Assembly (NCBI GenBank): GCA_036365145.1
Contig: JAEOAD010000018.1
Location: 5,846,001-5,910,000, forward strand
DNA: 64,000 bases
Direction: 5' to 3'
Source: Orientallactaga sibirica
Lineage: Eukaryota; Chordata; Mammalia; Rodentia; Dipodidae
The position numbers and the translations under genes were made by a program. Numbering within the stretch: position 1 is the first letter of the stretch; every line of letters starts with the position of its first letter. Under the pieces are notes generated by a model. It saw only the letters and a program-made list of their open reading frames with translations. It did no database searches and was not told where the DNA came from. This document shows positions 1 through 10,480 of this stretch, piece by piece.

Positions 1-3000
1 ACTCATCTCACCTGAGACTCCTCCATCATCACCTGGAGACTCCTCCCCTCATCTCATCTGGACACGCCCATCATCACCTGGAGACTCCTCCCCTGGAGCC
101 TCTCTCATCTGGACCCATCATCACCTGGAGACTCCTCCCCCTGGAGCCTCTCTCATCTGGACACGCCCATCATCACCTGGAGACTCCCTGGAGCCTCTCT
201 CATCTGGACACGCCCATCATCACCTGGAGACTCCTCCCCTGGAGCCCTCTCATCTGGACACTCCCATCATCACCTGGAGACTCCCCTGGAGCCTCCATCT
301 GGAGCCCTCATCACCTGGAGACTCCTCCCCTGGAGCCTCATCATCTGGACACACCCATCATCACCTGGAGACTCCTCCCCTGGAGCCTCTCATCTGGACA
401 CATCCCATCATCACCTGGAGACTCCTCATCACCTGGAGCCTCTCTCATCTGGACACCCATCATCACCTGGAGACCTGGAGACTCATCTGGACACCCCATC
501 ATCACCTGGAGACTCCTCCCCTGGAGCCTCTCATCTGGACACTCCCATCATCACCTGGAGACTCCTCCCCTGGAGCCTCCATCTGGACACGCCCATCATC
601 ACCTGGAGACTCCTCCCTCTCTCATCTGGACACCCATCATCACCTGGAGCCTCCCCCTCTCATCTGGACATGCCCATCATCACCTGGAGACTCCTCCCCT
701 GGAGCCTCTCTCATCTGGACACGCCCATCATCACCTGGAGACTCCTCCCCTGGAGCCTCTCTCATCTGGACACTCATCATCACCTGACTCCTCCCCTGGA
801 GCCTCTCTCATCTGACACTCCCATCATCACCTGGAGACTCCCCTGGAGCCTCCATCTGGAGCCATCATCATCTGAGCCTCTCTCATCTGGACACCCCATC
901 ATCACCTGGAGACTCCTCCCCTGGAGCCTCTCTCATCTGGACACGCCCATCATCACCTGGAGACTCCTCCCCTGGAGCTCTCTCATCTGGACACTCCCAT
1001 CATCACCTGGAGACTCCTCCCTGGAGCCTCTCATCTGGACACCATCATCATCACTCCTCCCCCTGGAGCCTCTCACCTGGACACCTCACCTGGAGACTCC
1101 TCCCCTGGAGCCTCATCTGACACTCCCATCATCACCTGAGACTCCTCCCTGGAGCCTCCTCATCTGACACGCCCATCATCACCTGAGACTCCTCCCCTGG
1201 AGCCTCTCTCATCTGGACACCCATCATCACCTGGAGACTCTCATCTGACAGCCCATCATCACCTGAGACTCCCCTCATCACCTGGAGACCCTCCTCCCCT
1301 GGAGCCTCTCATCTGGACACTCCCATCATCACCTGGAGACTCCTCCCCTGGAGCCTCTCATCTGGACACGCCCATCATCACCTGGAGACTCCTCCCCCTG
1401 GAGCCTCTCATCTGGACACGCCCATCATCACCTGGAGACTCCTCCCCCTGGAGCCTCTCATCTGGACACACCCATCATCACCTGGAGACTCCTCCCCTGG
1501 AGCCTCTCTCATCTGGACACGCCCATCATCACCTGGAGACTCCTCCCCCTGGAGCCTCTCTCATCTGGACACGCCCATCATCACCTGGAGACTCCTCCCC
1601 TGGAGCCTCTCATCTGACAGCCCATCATCACCTGGAGACTCCTTCCCCTGGAGCCTCTCATCTGGACACGCCCATCATCACCTGGAGACTCCTCTCCCTG
1701 GAGCCTCTCTCATCTGGACACACCCATCATCACCTGGAGACTCCTCCCCCTGGAGCCTCTCATCTGGACACGCCCATCATCACCTGGAGACTCCTCCCCT
1801 GGAGCCTCTCATCTGGACACTCCCATCATCACCTGGAGACTCCTCCCCTGGAGACTCCTCCCCCTCTCTCATCTGGACACGCCCATCATCACCTGGAGAC
1901 TCCTCCCCCTGGAGCCTCTCATCTGGACACGCCCATCATCATCTGAGACCTCCCCATCATCTCTCATCTGGACACCCATCATCACCTGGAGACTCCTCCT
2001 CTCTCATCTGGACACTCCCATCATCACCTGGAGACTCCTCTCCCTGGAGCCTCTCTCATCTGGACACGCCCATCATCACCTGGAGACTCCTCCCCCTGGA
2101 GCCTCTCTCATCTGGACACGCCCATCATCACCTGGAGACTCCTCCCCTGGAGCCTCTCATCTGGACACTCCCATCATCACCTGGAGACTCCTCTCCTCCC
2201 ATCTGGATTCCCATCATCACCTGGAGACGCCCATCATCTGGAGACTCCTCCCCTGGAACCTCTCATCTGGACACTCCCATCATCACCTCATCACTCATCT
2301 GGACACGCCCATCATCACCTGAGAGCCTCTCATCTGGACACGCCCATCATCACCTGGAGACTCCTCCCCCTGGAGCCTCTCATCTGACACGCCCATCATC
2401 ACCTGGAGACTCCTCCCCTGGAGCCTCTCATCTGGACACGCCCATCATCACCTGGAGACTCCTCCCCTGGAGCCTCTCATCTGGACACGCCCATCATCAC
2501 CTGGAGACCTCCCCTGGAGCCTCTCATCTGGACACACCCATCATCACCTGGAGACTCCTCCCCTGAGCCCTCTCATCTGACACTCCCATCATCACCTCTC
2601 CCTGGAGCCTCTCTCATCTGGACACGCCCATCACCACCTGGAGACTCCTCCCCCTGGAACCTCTCATCTGGACACTCCCATCATCACCTGGAGACTCCTC
2701 CCCCTGGAGCCTCTCTCATCTGGACACTCCCATCATCACCTGGAGACTCCTCTCCCTGGAGCCTCTCTCATCTGGACACGCCCATCATCACCTGGAGACT
2801 CCTCCCCCTGGAACCTCTCATCTGGACACTCCCATCATCACCTGGAGACTCCTCCCCCTGGAACCTCTCATCTGGACACTCCCATCATCACCTGAGACTC
2901 CTCCCCTGGAGCCCTCTCATCTGGACACGCCCATCATCACCTGGAGACTCCTCCCCTGGAGCCTCTCATCTGGACACGCCCATCATCACCTGGAGACTCA

Positions 3001-4115
3001 TCACCTGGAGAGACTCATCTGGACACGCCCATCCCCCTGGAGCCTCTCATCTGGACACGCCCATCATCACCTGGAGACTCCTCCCCCTGGAGCCTCTCAT
3101 CTGGACACTCCCATCATCACCTGGAGACTCCTCCCCCTGGAGCCTCTCTCATCTGGACACGCCCATCATCACCTGGAGACTCCTCCCCTGGAGCCTCTCA
3201 TCTGACACGCCCATCATCACCTGGAGACTCCTCCCCTGGAGCCTCCTCATCTGGACACGCCCATCATCACCTGGACACCCCCATCATCATCTGACACTCC
3301 CATCATCACCTGGAGACCCTCCCTGGAGCCTCTCATCTGGACACTCCCATCATCACCTGGAGACTCCTCCCCTGGAACCTCTCATCTGGACGCCCATCAT
3401 CACCTGGAGACTCCCATCATCACCATCTGGAGACGCCCATCTCACCTGGAGCCTCTCTCATCTGGACACGCCCATCATCACCTGGAGACTCCTCCCTGGA
3501 AGCCTCTCATCTGACACACCCATCATCACCTGGAGACTCCTCTCCCTGGAGCCTCTCTCATCTGGACACGCCCATCATCACCTGAGACTCCTCCCCTGAA
3601 CCCTCTCATCTGGACACGCCCATCATCACCTGGAGACTCCTCCCCTGGAACCTCTCATCTGGACACTCCCATCATCACCTGGAGACTCCTCCCCTGGAGC
3701 CTCTCATCTGGACACTCCCATCATCACCTGGAGACTCCTCCCCCTGGAGCCTCTCTCATCTGGACACTCCCATCATCACCTGGAGACTCCTCTCCCTGGA
3801 GCCTCTCATCTGGACACGCCCATCATCACCTGGAGACTCCTCCCCTGGAGAACCTCTCTCATCTGGACACGCCCATCATCACCTGGAGACTCCTCCCCTG
3901 GAACCTCTCAGAGATCCCATCATCACCTGGAGACTCTCCCCTGGAGTCATCTGGACACGCCCATCACCACCTGGAGACTCCTCCCCTGGAACCTCTCATC
4001 TGGACCTCAACCTGGAGACTCCTCTCCTGGACCTCTCATCTGGGCATAATCACCTGGAACCTCCCTGACCTCATCTGGACACGCCCATCATCACCTGGAG
4101 ACTCCTCCTAGAGAT
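1..4115. repeat. Large minisatellite, ~49-bp unit (left end outside window)
   Basis: More than 80 head-to-tail copies of a unit that reads roughly TCATCTGGACACG + CCCATCATCACCTGGAGAC + TCCTCCCCTGGAGCCTC (about 49 bp, often 51 with an extra TC). The unit contains three related ~16-bp sub-repeats, each centred on CTGGA, so it probably arose by triplication of a shorter ancestor. Copies differ mainly by C-run length (CCCC or CCCCC), by the base after GGACAC (G, T or A) and by loss of whole sub-repeats. The C-rich strand is the plus strand throughout. Where the unit is 51 bp it stays open in frame and gives a spurious 17-residue protein repeat. No gene lies in it. Confidence 0.97.
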
Positions 4116-4210
4116 TCTCCTGTACCTGGAGGCTCTTCCCCTTGGGTCTTCCCCACCTGGCTACTCCTCAACCTGGAGACTTCCTCACCTGTAGGCTACC
4201 CAACCTGTGA
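4116..4210. repeat. Decayed right edge of the minisatellite
   Basis: The ACCTGGAGAC/ACCTGGAGGC motif still recurs (near 4133, 4156, 4171 and 4189) but the units are scrambled and substituted. This is the usual picture at the edge of an array no longer homogenised with its core. Confidence 0.7.
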
Positions 4211-4739
4211 CCACATCTGGTTTCCTGCTTCTGTTCCAGGCTCTGTCTCCTCCAGGTTCTCTCTTTCATGGCCTTGAGGAGCCTGATGTACCTTCCGGTT
4301 GTGCCTATACCGTTACCCTTACCTCTTGGGATGCACATTCGCCAAGATGCACTTGTTCCTGTCATTCTCATTGCTTGTCCACAGCAGCATGCACCACTAG
4401 CAGGGCTCCAGCTGTTACTGCACATGTGACAGTTGGCACTGCATTCCTGTCATCTCAAAACCATTCACTGGTTGATTTTGTGCCAATCTCATTTTATAGT
4501 AAGGGAAACTGAGGTAATACTGAGCAGATGTGACAGTCTATGGCACGGCTCCTCCCTGTGTGAGGAAGTGCTATGTAAAATTTGGGAGCTGAATCTCTGC
4601 AAAAGTCACTCTTTTTTTTCTTGGGAATGGCGTTCAGAGCCTGTGTGGGCAAACTGTCCCAAGAATCAGGGTTTAGAGTGCCTCTCCCTCCTAAAAGCTT
4701 CCAGCTTTGGAAAAATTCAAGTTCAGGACAGTAGCCCAA
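4211..4739. other. Unique sequence, no gene seen
   Basis: No exon-like reading frame. It holds a probable MIR remnant (listed separately); the rest I do not recognise. Confidence 0.6.
4455..4570 (+). mobile_element. Probable MIR remnant
   Basis: CTCATTTTATAGTAAGGGAA followed by ACTGAGG matches the well-known MIR core in which the first-exon-like phrase is 'CATTTTACAGATGAGGAAACTGAGG'-type. Short and diverged, so the boundaries are approximate. Confidence 0.5.
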
Positions 4740-5030
4740 CCCACCCTTGCCCTCTACAGATACTCTTCCTCACAGGTGGTGGTCCTCTGCAGGCACTCCT
4801 CCCTTGCAGATGCTCCCCACACACAGCAACTCCTCTCCCATAGTGATCCTCCCCTGTTGACATTCCTCCAACACAAACAGTCCTGCCCTGCAGACTCCTG
4901 CTCCTCCTCACAGCGGCACCTACTCTGCAGATGCTCTTCCAAAGGTGGCCTGCTTTGCCGGTATTCTATACACACACAGGCAGTCCTTCCCTGTACGTGC
5001 TCCCTCCACACATTCGCTTTTCTTACAGTC
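4740..5030. repeat. Very degenerate tandem repeat
   Basis: A phrase like CTCTGCAGATGCTCCTCCTCACAGG recurs in altered form near 4750, 4785, 4803, 4890 and 4924, spaced roughly 30-45 bp apart. It looks like an old minisatellite that stopped being homogenised. Its nearness to the large array may or may not mean common descent. Confidence 0.45.
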
Positions 5031-5157
5031 CTTTTCTTTTCTTTTCTTTTCTTTTCTTTTCTTTTCTTTTCTTTTCTTTTCTTTTCTTTTCTTTTTCTCT
5101 CCTCTCCTCTCCTCTCCTCTCCTCTCCCTTCCCTTCCCTTCCCTTTCTTTTGTTCTT
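5031..5157. repeat. Polypyrimidine microsatellite (TTTTC)n-(TCTCC)n-(CTTCC)n
   Basis: About 60 bp of TTTTC repeats, then about 30 bp of TCTCC and about 20 bp of CTTCC, all pyrimidine on the plus strand. It directly abuts the A-rich (here T-rich) tail end of a reverse B1, so it probably grew from that tail. Confidence 0.95.
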
Positions 5158-5316
5158 TCTTTTTTTGGTTTTTCAAGGTAGAGTCTTGGTCTAGCCCAGG
5201 CTGACCTCCTGGAATTCACTATGTAGTCTCAGGGTGGCCTTGAACTCGTGGCAAGTCTCCTACCTCTACCTTCTGAGTGCTGGGATTAAAGGTGTGTGCA
5301 CCACCATGCCCAGACA
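5158..5316 (-). mobile_element. B1 SINE (7SL-derived)
   Basis: Reverse copy. On the plus strand it reads from AGGTAGAGTCTTGGTCTAGC through CTGACCTCCTGGAATTCACT to GCTGGGATTAAAGGTGTGTG and ends at CACCATGCCCAGAC, the complement of the GGCGTGGTGG start. This is the family reference for the other B1 entries. Confidence 0.93.
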
Positions 5317-5429
5317 GTTGTTCCTCTCTGTAGGTGAGTCTTCCTCCACCCACCTCATCTTGGGGGTTGAAACAATCTAAATTTTTTCTTGTCTTGTAAG
5401 CCCTCTTGGTGCCTCTTGACTGTAAGTTT

Positions 5430-5577
5430 CTTCTTCTTCTTGAGGTAGGGTCTTGTTCTAGTCCAGGCTGACCTGGAATTCACTCTAGTTTCAGGCTGGC
5501 CTCAAACTCACAGTGATCCTCCTACTTCTGCCTTCCAAGTGCTGGGATTAAAGACATGTGCTCCATCACTCCCAGCT
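5430..5577 (-). mobile_element. B1 SINE
   Basis: Reverse copy with TGAGGTAGGGTCTTGTTCTA at its 3' side and GTGCTGGGATTAAAGACATG near its head; preceded by a short TTC run from the tail. Confidence 0.92.
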
Positions 5578-5803
5578 TATAAATTTATTTTGTTGTTGTT
5601 TGTTTTTGAGACAGGGTCTCACTGTAGCCTGGGCTGAGTAAATTTATTTTGTTGTTTGTTTGTTTTGAGGCAGGGTCTCACTCTAGCTTGGGCTGACTTG
5701 GAACTCACTCAGTAGCCCCAGGTTGATCTCAAACTCCTGGCAATCCTCCTACCTTAGCCTCCCAAATGCTGGGATTAAAGACATGGACTACGATGTCTGG
5801 TCT
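5578..5803 (-). mobile_element. B1 SINE with short tandem duplication of its tail
   Basis: Reverse B1 at about 5640-5803. The first ~57 bp (AAATTTATTTTGTTGTT... plus GGCAGGGTCTCACT) occur twice, at 5580-5637 and 5638-5695, so the tail and first part of the body were duplicated after insertion. Confidence 0.85.
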
Positions 5804-5828
5804 TGTACACTTCTTTAAAAAAAAAAAA

Positions 5829-6042
5829 TTAGGGGGCTGGGGAAATGGCTTAGCGGTTAAGGCGTTTGCCTGCGAAACCTAAAGAACCCAGTTTGATTCC
5901 CCAGGACCCATGTAAGCCAGATGCACAAGGGGGCACATGCACCTGGAGTTTGTTTGCAGTGGCTTGAGGCCCTGGCGTGCCCATTCTCTCTCTCTATCTG
6001 CCTCTTTCTCTTAAATAAATAAAGTAAAAATTTTTAAAAAAT
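5829..6042 (+). mobile_element. B2-like tRNA-derived SINE (short subfamily)
   Basis: Head GGCTGGGGAAATGGCTTAGC GGTTAAGGC contains a pol III A box (TGGCTTAGCGG) and the B box GTTTGATTCC follows about 45 bp later, as in a tRNA. The tRNA-unrelated body (AGCCAGATGCACAAGG, GGAGTTTGTTTGCAGTGGCT), a CT-rich run and an AAATAAATAAA tail complete it. Serves as the reference for later entries of this family. Confidence 0.95.
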
Positions 6043-6181
6043 TAGTTATTGAGAGAGAAGGAGAAAGAATAAGGACCTTCTGCCATTGCATCTGGTTTTA
6101 TGAGGGCACTGGGGAATCAAACCAGAACTGTCAGGCTTTGTAAGCAATAGCCTTTAGCCACTGAGCCATCTCTCCAGCCCT
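6043..6181 (-). mobile_element. B2-like SINE, internally shortened
   Basis: Reverse copy: GAGAGAGAAGGAG tail side, a shortened body, then AGCCACTGAGCCATCTCTCC, the complement of the tRNA-like head. It shares the unusual phrase CCAGAACTGTCAGGCTTTGT with the copy at 7857, so the two define one variant lineage. Confidence 0.88.
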
Positions 6182-6216
6182 GTGTTGAACACATCTCTCT
6201 TTCTTAGAAAGCTCCT

Positions 6217-6328
6217 GTTCTGCTGGGTGTGGTGGCTCATACTTCTAATCTCACTCAGGAAGCTGAGGCAGGAAGATTGCTGCAAGTTTGAGGTCAGCAT
6301 GGTCTGTAGAGTGAGTCCCAATCTCAAA
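6217..6328 (+). mobile_element. B1 SINE fragment, diverged
   Basis: Starts GCTGGGTGTGGTGGCTCATA and runs through AGCTGAGGCAGGAAGATTGC; lacks much of the usual right half and ends GAGTGAGTCCCAATCTC. Confidence 0.8.
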
Positions 6329-6340
6329 AATGCAATGAAT

Positions 6341-6602
6341 AGGGCTGGAGAGATGGCTTAGCGGTTAAGGCGCCTGCCTCCTAAGCCTAAGAACCCAGTT
6401 CCAATCTCCAGGTCCCACGTTGAGCCAGATGCAAAGTGACGCAAGGGCTCAATGCCGCACTTGACCACAAGGGGGTGCACCCATCTGGATTTTGTTCACA
6501 GCAGCTGAGAGACTGCTGGTGCACCCATCTCTATCTGTCTCCCTATCCCTCTCTGTCTGTCTCTCTCCAAAAATAAATAAAATAATAATAAAAAATTAAA
6601 AA
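6341..6602 (+). mobile_element. B2-like SINE (long subfamily)
   Basis: Same tRNA-like head (GGAGAGATGGCTTAGCGGTT) but a longer, different body: CAAAGTGACGCAAGGGCTCA, ACCACAAGGGGGTGCACCC and CACAGCAGCTGAGAGACTGC, ending in CT-rich sequence and an A-rich tail. Flanked by the direct repeat ATGCAATGAATAG (6328 region and 6605 region), a clear target-site duplication. Confidence 0.93.
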
Positions 6603-6617
6603 ATATGCAATGAATAG

Positions 6618-6826
6618 GGCTGGAGAGATAGCTTAGTGGTTAAGGTGCTTGCCTGTGAAGCCTAAGGACCCAAGTTTGATTCCCCAGTATCCATGTAAGC
6701 TAGAGTACCCACCCATGCACAAGATGGCCATGCATCTGGAGTTTGCAGTGGCTAGAGGCCCTGGCACAGTTATTCTCTCTCTATTTGACTCTTTCTTTCT
6801 CTCTCTCAAATAAATAAATAAATAAT
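6618..6826 (+). mobile_element. B2-like SINE (short subfamily)
   Basis: Begins GGCTGGAGAGATAGCTTAGT directly after the target-site copy of the preceding SINE. The long-subfamily copy therefore landed at the very 5' edge of this older one. CT-rich run and AAATAAATAAATAAAT tail present. Confidence 0.93.
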
Positions 6827-6930
6827 TTTATATCTTTACTTATTTATTAGCAACAGACATACAGAGAGAGAAGGAGGGAGAGAGAAAGAGAGAGAGAACA
6901 GGGGCATCAGGGCCTTCAGCCACTGCTAAA
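6827..6930 (-). mobile_element. B2-like SINE, head truncated
   Basis: Reverse copy keeping only the tail, the GA-rich run and GGCCTTCAGCCACTGC; the tRNA-like head is missing. Confidence 0.8.
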
Positions 6931-7856
6931 ACAAATATTTTTAAATGCAGAATGCATGTGCCAGGGCTTCCCTTCCCATAGAGGTGTATGCATCTGGTTA
7001 CTAGTTATGTGGGTCCTGGGCCAAGAGATTGAGCCTCAAACCAGGTTATGTCAGTGTCCCTCCTTTCCTGGACTGGATGACATCAGCAGAAGCCCCTCCT
7101 CTGGGCAGGTGTGTCCATCACAGTCAAGTTGGTCTGCCGAGCCTCTCTGAGGAGCAGGGATGTAAATCTCTCCCATTCTCTGTTCTGTCCCTTGCCCAGG
7201 GGTCACATGGCCAGGGAGGAAAAGCCCTCTACACATTCATACTCATGCCTCTTTGTCCTGATTTCTGATCACTGTGTGGGACCAACAGTCCGTGAAGCCT
7301 GTTGAATGCGTGGAGTGGGGTAACTGGGGGTGTTCACCCTGAGCTTGCACATGAGGACAGAGCAGCTCAGAGTTTGAGGGGTGGTAACTACAGAGCCCAG
7401 GGCCCGAGAAGCCCACAGGATCAGCTGTGACTTCCCTCATGCTCCTGCTTGATGTCGAGGTTGAGCACTTCTTCCGATAAGGCAGGGTGACCAGCCAGAT
7501 TGGACAAGGTTCATCCTTTCTTTCATTTGATCATCCATTCATTTATTCACGATTCATTGGGCACCTACTGTGCCATGATGCCAATAGCAGATGTTCCTGT
7601 GGGCTCCAACATGCCGCTAGATGTCCACAACAGGGGCCCAAGACACTGGGCCTACAGAGCCACCAAGGGTGGCCCCATGTGGGATGGGAAGAAGGTCTGA
7701 CAACTGAGGAAGGTGACTCCAGTCCTGCTAACCAGGGCTACTGGCAAGTGGAGAACATTTGTAGCTACCTGGGAGCTGCTGCACTTCTGTCCCCAGGCCA
7801 CTGACCACTCAGGAGTCCCCTTTGACTCCCCTATCACCTCCACAGCATCCCCATCA
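6931..7856. other. Unique sequence, no gene seen
   Basis: Only short chance reading frames. TTCATTTATTCACGATTCAT and GGGCACCTACTGTGCCATGA near 7540-7580 look like an ancient L2/MIR-type remnant too short to place. Confidence 0.55.
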
Positions 7857-7996
7857 GCACAGGGCCTTCTGCCACTGCAAATGAACTCCAGATATATGTA
7901 CCACTTTGAGCATCTGGCTTTATGTGGGGAATCAAACCAGAACTGTCAGACTTTACAAGTAATAGCCTTTAGCCACTGAGCCATCTCCAGCCCTAT
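7857..7996 (-). mobile_element. B2-like SINE, tail truncated (variant lineage)
   Basis: Reverse copy from GGGCCTTCTGCCACTGCAAA to the complement of the tRNA-like head (AGCCACTGAGCCATCTCCAG); same diagnostic CCAGAACTGTCAG phrase as the copy at 6043. Tail and GA-rich run are absent. Confidence 0.88.
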
Positions 7997-8589
7997 GACT
8001 GGCCCTTCACCTCCAAAAGCCTCATCTTGACCCATAGCCTTGCCCTGCTTCCCTGCTGAGTGACCTATATCCTTCTATTTGTCCTCTGTGGATGACCAAG
8101 GATTTCCACAAAGCTACATCCTGTGATATGTCTCAGGGTCCTTACAGACACCTAGGCAACTGGAAAACCTCAGCTCTTGCCTGTCCTGGCTCCTCCCTTG
8201 TCTTACCTCCACCTGTGGTTTAACCTCACAGCAGGCCATGCCATTCTGCTCAAAGCCCTCCCGACTCCAGTCCTTGGACCACCCTCCTGCCACTGTCCCC
8301 ATTCTGTGATGTGTTTGTCCTTGTCCCTCAGACAAGCTATGATGTAGGCATCACATCCTGGTCCCTGTGACTTGTCCCCCTGCCCTAGGCTGCTATCTGG
8401 CAAAGAGTGGGGCCCTTGATTCAGTGGAATGAGAGGCACCTCACATGGGCTGTCTCTTGGGATCCCAGCTCAATTCACCCCAAGTTCCAGGTTGGGGTGC
8501 CCAGTGCTGGGCAGCTGAGGGTAGAGGACACTGCCTGCTCCTAGGGCTGGCCCCTAGCCAGGCAGCAGCCCTGAGGGCAGCCTGGAGGT
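7997..8589. other. Unique sequence, no gene seen
   Basis: C/T-rich unique sequence without repeats or an exon-like frame that I can support. Confidence 0.55.
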
Positions 8590-8730
8590 GGTGCTGTGGA
8601 AGGGCCAGGCCTGCTAGCTTTCCTCCAGTTGCTGATAAAGCTGAGCTAATGGTTTTTTTGCTAATGAGAAAAGCCAGCTGATTATGACAAATGACTAGGA
8701 GCAGCGGGCTAAGCGGTGACACAAGTGGCC
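8590..8730. promoter_or_regulatory. Possible conserved noncoding block
   Basis: Repeat-free stretch with TGAGCTAATGG, TTGCTAATGAGAAAAGCC and GATTATGACAAATGACTAGG, a cluster of homeodomain-like TAAT/ATTA cores within GC-rich surroundings. Short, so the call is weak; conservation cannot be measured here. Confidence 0.35.
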
Positions 8731-8926
8731 CTCACCACAGGAGGGCTGGCGTCCCATCCCCCAGCCTGGGACTTGGGCCTCAGGTGGGCGGGTGATTAGA
8801 AGGTGAAGGGGAGGCCCAACATCAACTGCCTTCCCCTTAGCACCCTCTAGCCTCTCACTGACCCCGCCCCCCAGCATTCTTCCTGTGTGTTTGGGGACTT
8901 TACTGCTCCAGGCTGTTAAAGGCACA

Positions 8927-9060
8927 GGGCATGGTAGGGACGCTGAGGTAGGAGAAGAAGAAGGTTCTCTGTGAGTTCAAGGCCAGCCTGGGACTACATA
9001 GTGAATTCCAGATCAGCCTGGGCTAGAGTGAAACCCTACCTTGAAGAAACAAGACAAAAG
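8927..9060 (+). mobile_element. B1 SINE, left part shortened
   Basis: Starts near GGCATGGTAGGGACGCTGAG, then GTGAGTTCAAGGCCAGCCTG and CCTGGGCTAGAGTGAAACCC; the ATCCCAGCACT part of the left half is deleted. Confidence 0.88.
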
Positions 9061-9274
9061 GCACTGGTGGACTTGGCCTAAGACTGGCTGATGGCACAGA
9101 GCTTAGGGCCAGAATGGAAGGTTGCCCAGGGCTAGGGCAGGACAGACTATCGGAGGAGATGTGTAATGGGCCTGTCATCTCCTTTCTCAGTTCAGACCAG
9201 GGTTCAGCCACTGACATCCTGGGCCATCTAGAAAGGGGATTCTGGATGGTTATCCTTCCGGCCAGACCCTACTT

Positions 9275-9467
9275 TTTATATTTTATTTTATTTATTTGAA
9301 AGAAAGAAAGAGAGAGAATGTGCACGCCAGGGCATCCAGCCACTGCACACGAACTCTAGATGGTGCACCCCTTGTGCATCTGGCTTACGTGGGTCCTGGC
9401 GAATCAAACCGGGGTCCTTTGGCTTTGCAGGCAAATGCCTTAACCGCTAAGCCATCTCTCCAGCTCC
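9275..9467 (-). mobile_element. B2-like SINE (short subfamily)
   Basis: Reverse, nearly complete: TTTATTTTATTTATTTGAAAG tail, GAAAGAGAGAGAATG, CCAGCCACTGCACACGAACT, and CCGCTAAGCCATCTCTCCAG at the head. Low divergence from the family. Confidence 0.94.
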
Positions 9468-9889
9468 AGACTCTGCTTTTTATGAGAACCTTTCAGCTAG
9501 GGCAGAGGCTGCCACTTTGTCCATCCTCCCTCTGGGTTGAGCTTCCACTGAACACAGAGCTGTCCCAGGTCCTGAAGTGCAACAGGATCGTGTTCCAGCC
9601 AAGGTCATTACCCCAGAGTCCTCTGCCAGGTCACTATTAGACCTGTGGATCCTCTGCTTGGTCCAGTGGCAACCTGGATACCCTGACAACTCTCAGTCTG
9701 GATTCCAGAATCTTCTACTCCCCTGGCTGTCTGACCCCTGCAGTTCTCTGGGGTCTTCTGCCAGCTTGGGCGCCAGCCCCAACCAGTACAGGTGAGAGGG
9801 ACTATGCTCTTTCTTAGGGAGTAGGGTGACACAAGAGTAACTTAGAGGGTTGAGGGGCGAGTTGGCTGCGGGGAGGGTAAGAAGGCATA
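9468..9889. other. Unique sequence, no gene seen
   Basis: No repeat and no supported exon. Confidence 0.55.
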
Positions 9890-10480
9890 ATGGGGTTGGC
9901 CTCGTGGAACTCCCGTTTTTATCTAGGGCTGCTGTGTCATCCATTACTGCTAATTACACTGGTGCGGCAGCACCTCAGGCCCAAGCCCTGGCCAGGTGGG
10001 CCACTCTGTCCTTATTGTCCTCTCCCGAGGATGCCTGTGTGGCTGGTGGGAAGGGCCTGGGGTCTCCCTATCGTCCCGGAGCAGCAGCCAGACGTCATGG
10101 ACGCCCCGTGATAGATGGAGCATGGAAATTAGTTCCAGAGTTTAACTGATAACGGGAGCGGCGACACTCGGTTATGGCAGCCTTAATTGATGAGCTCGTT
10201 AAGCCCATTATTAGAGAAATTGATTTCAAATAGGCACTTAGAGCGGGAGGCAGGCAGGGAGGGAGCATCGAAGGCAGAGGAAGTCGCGGAAATACATAAT
10301 GAGGCAAGTAATTTTATAGGTTTGTTTAATGAAAAGCTGCGACAGTGCACTTGCAGCCGTGTGGATTTTAAACACTCATTTTATGTACTAATAAAATTCC
10401 CGGTGGGGGTCCATCCCTAGGCCTAGCCCACCAGCGTCTGTTTGGCCCTAATTAATTAATTAACCTGGGCAAGGGATCAA
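9890..10480. promoter_or_regulatory. Putative conserved noncoding element (enhancer-like)
   Basis: Nearly 600 bp free of repeats with the mix typical of deeply conserved developmental enhancers: TTACTGCTAATTACACTGG, GCAGCCTTAATTGATGAGCT, CCCATTATTAGAGAAATTGA, AATACATAATGAGGCAAGTA and AATTAATTAATTAACC. Several CpGs are retained (GGGAGCGGCGACACTCG), which are normally lost from neutral DNA. No long open frame or splice pattern supports an exon. Which gene it would serve is unknown. Confidence 0.6.

Noticed and set aside
670..1167. 165-codon open frame with a 17-residue repeat
   Set aside because: It exists only because some minisatellite units are 51 bp, a multiple of three. Neighbouring units of other lengths break it and composition is purely that of the repeat.
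4754..5219. Lys/Glu/Arg-rich minus-strand frames resembling a charged nuclear protein
   Set aside because: Produced by the TTTTC/TCTCC microsatellite and the adjoining B1.
5829..6042. tRNA gene suggested by A and B boxes
   Set aside because: The cloverleaf is degenerate, the sequence continues into a SINE body and A-rich tail, and dozens of copies occur in the window.
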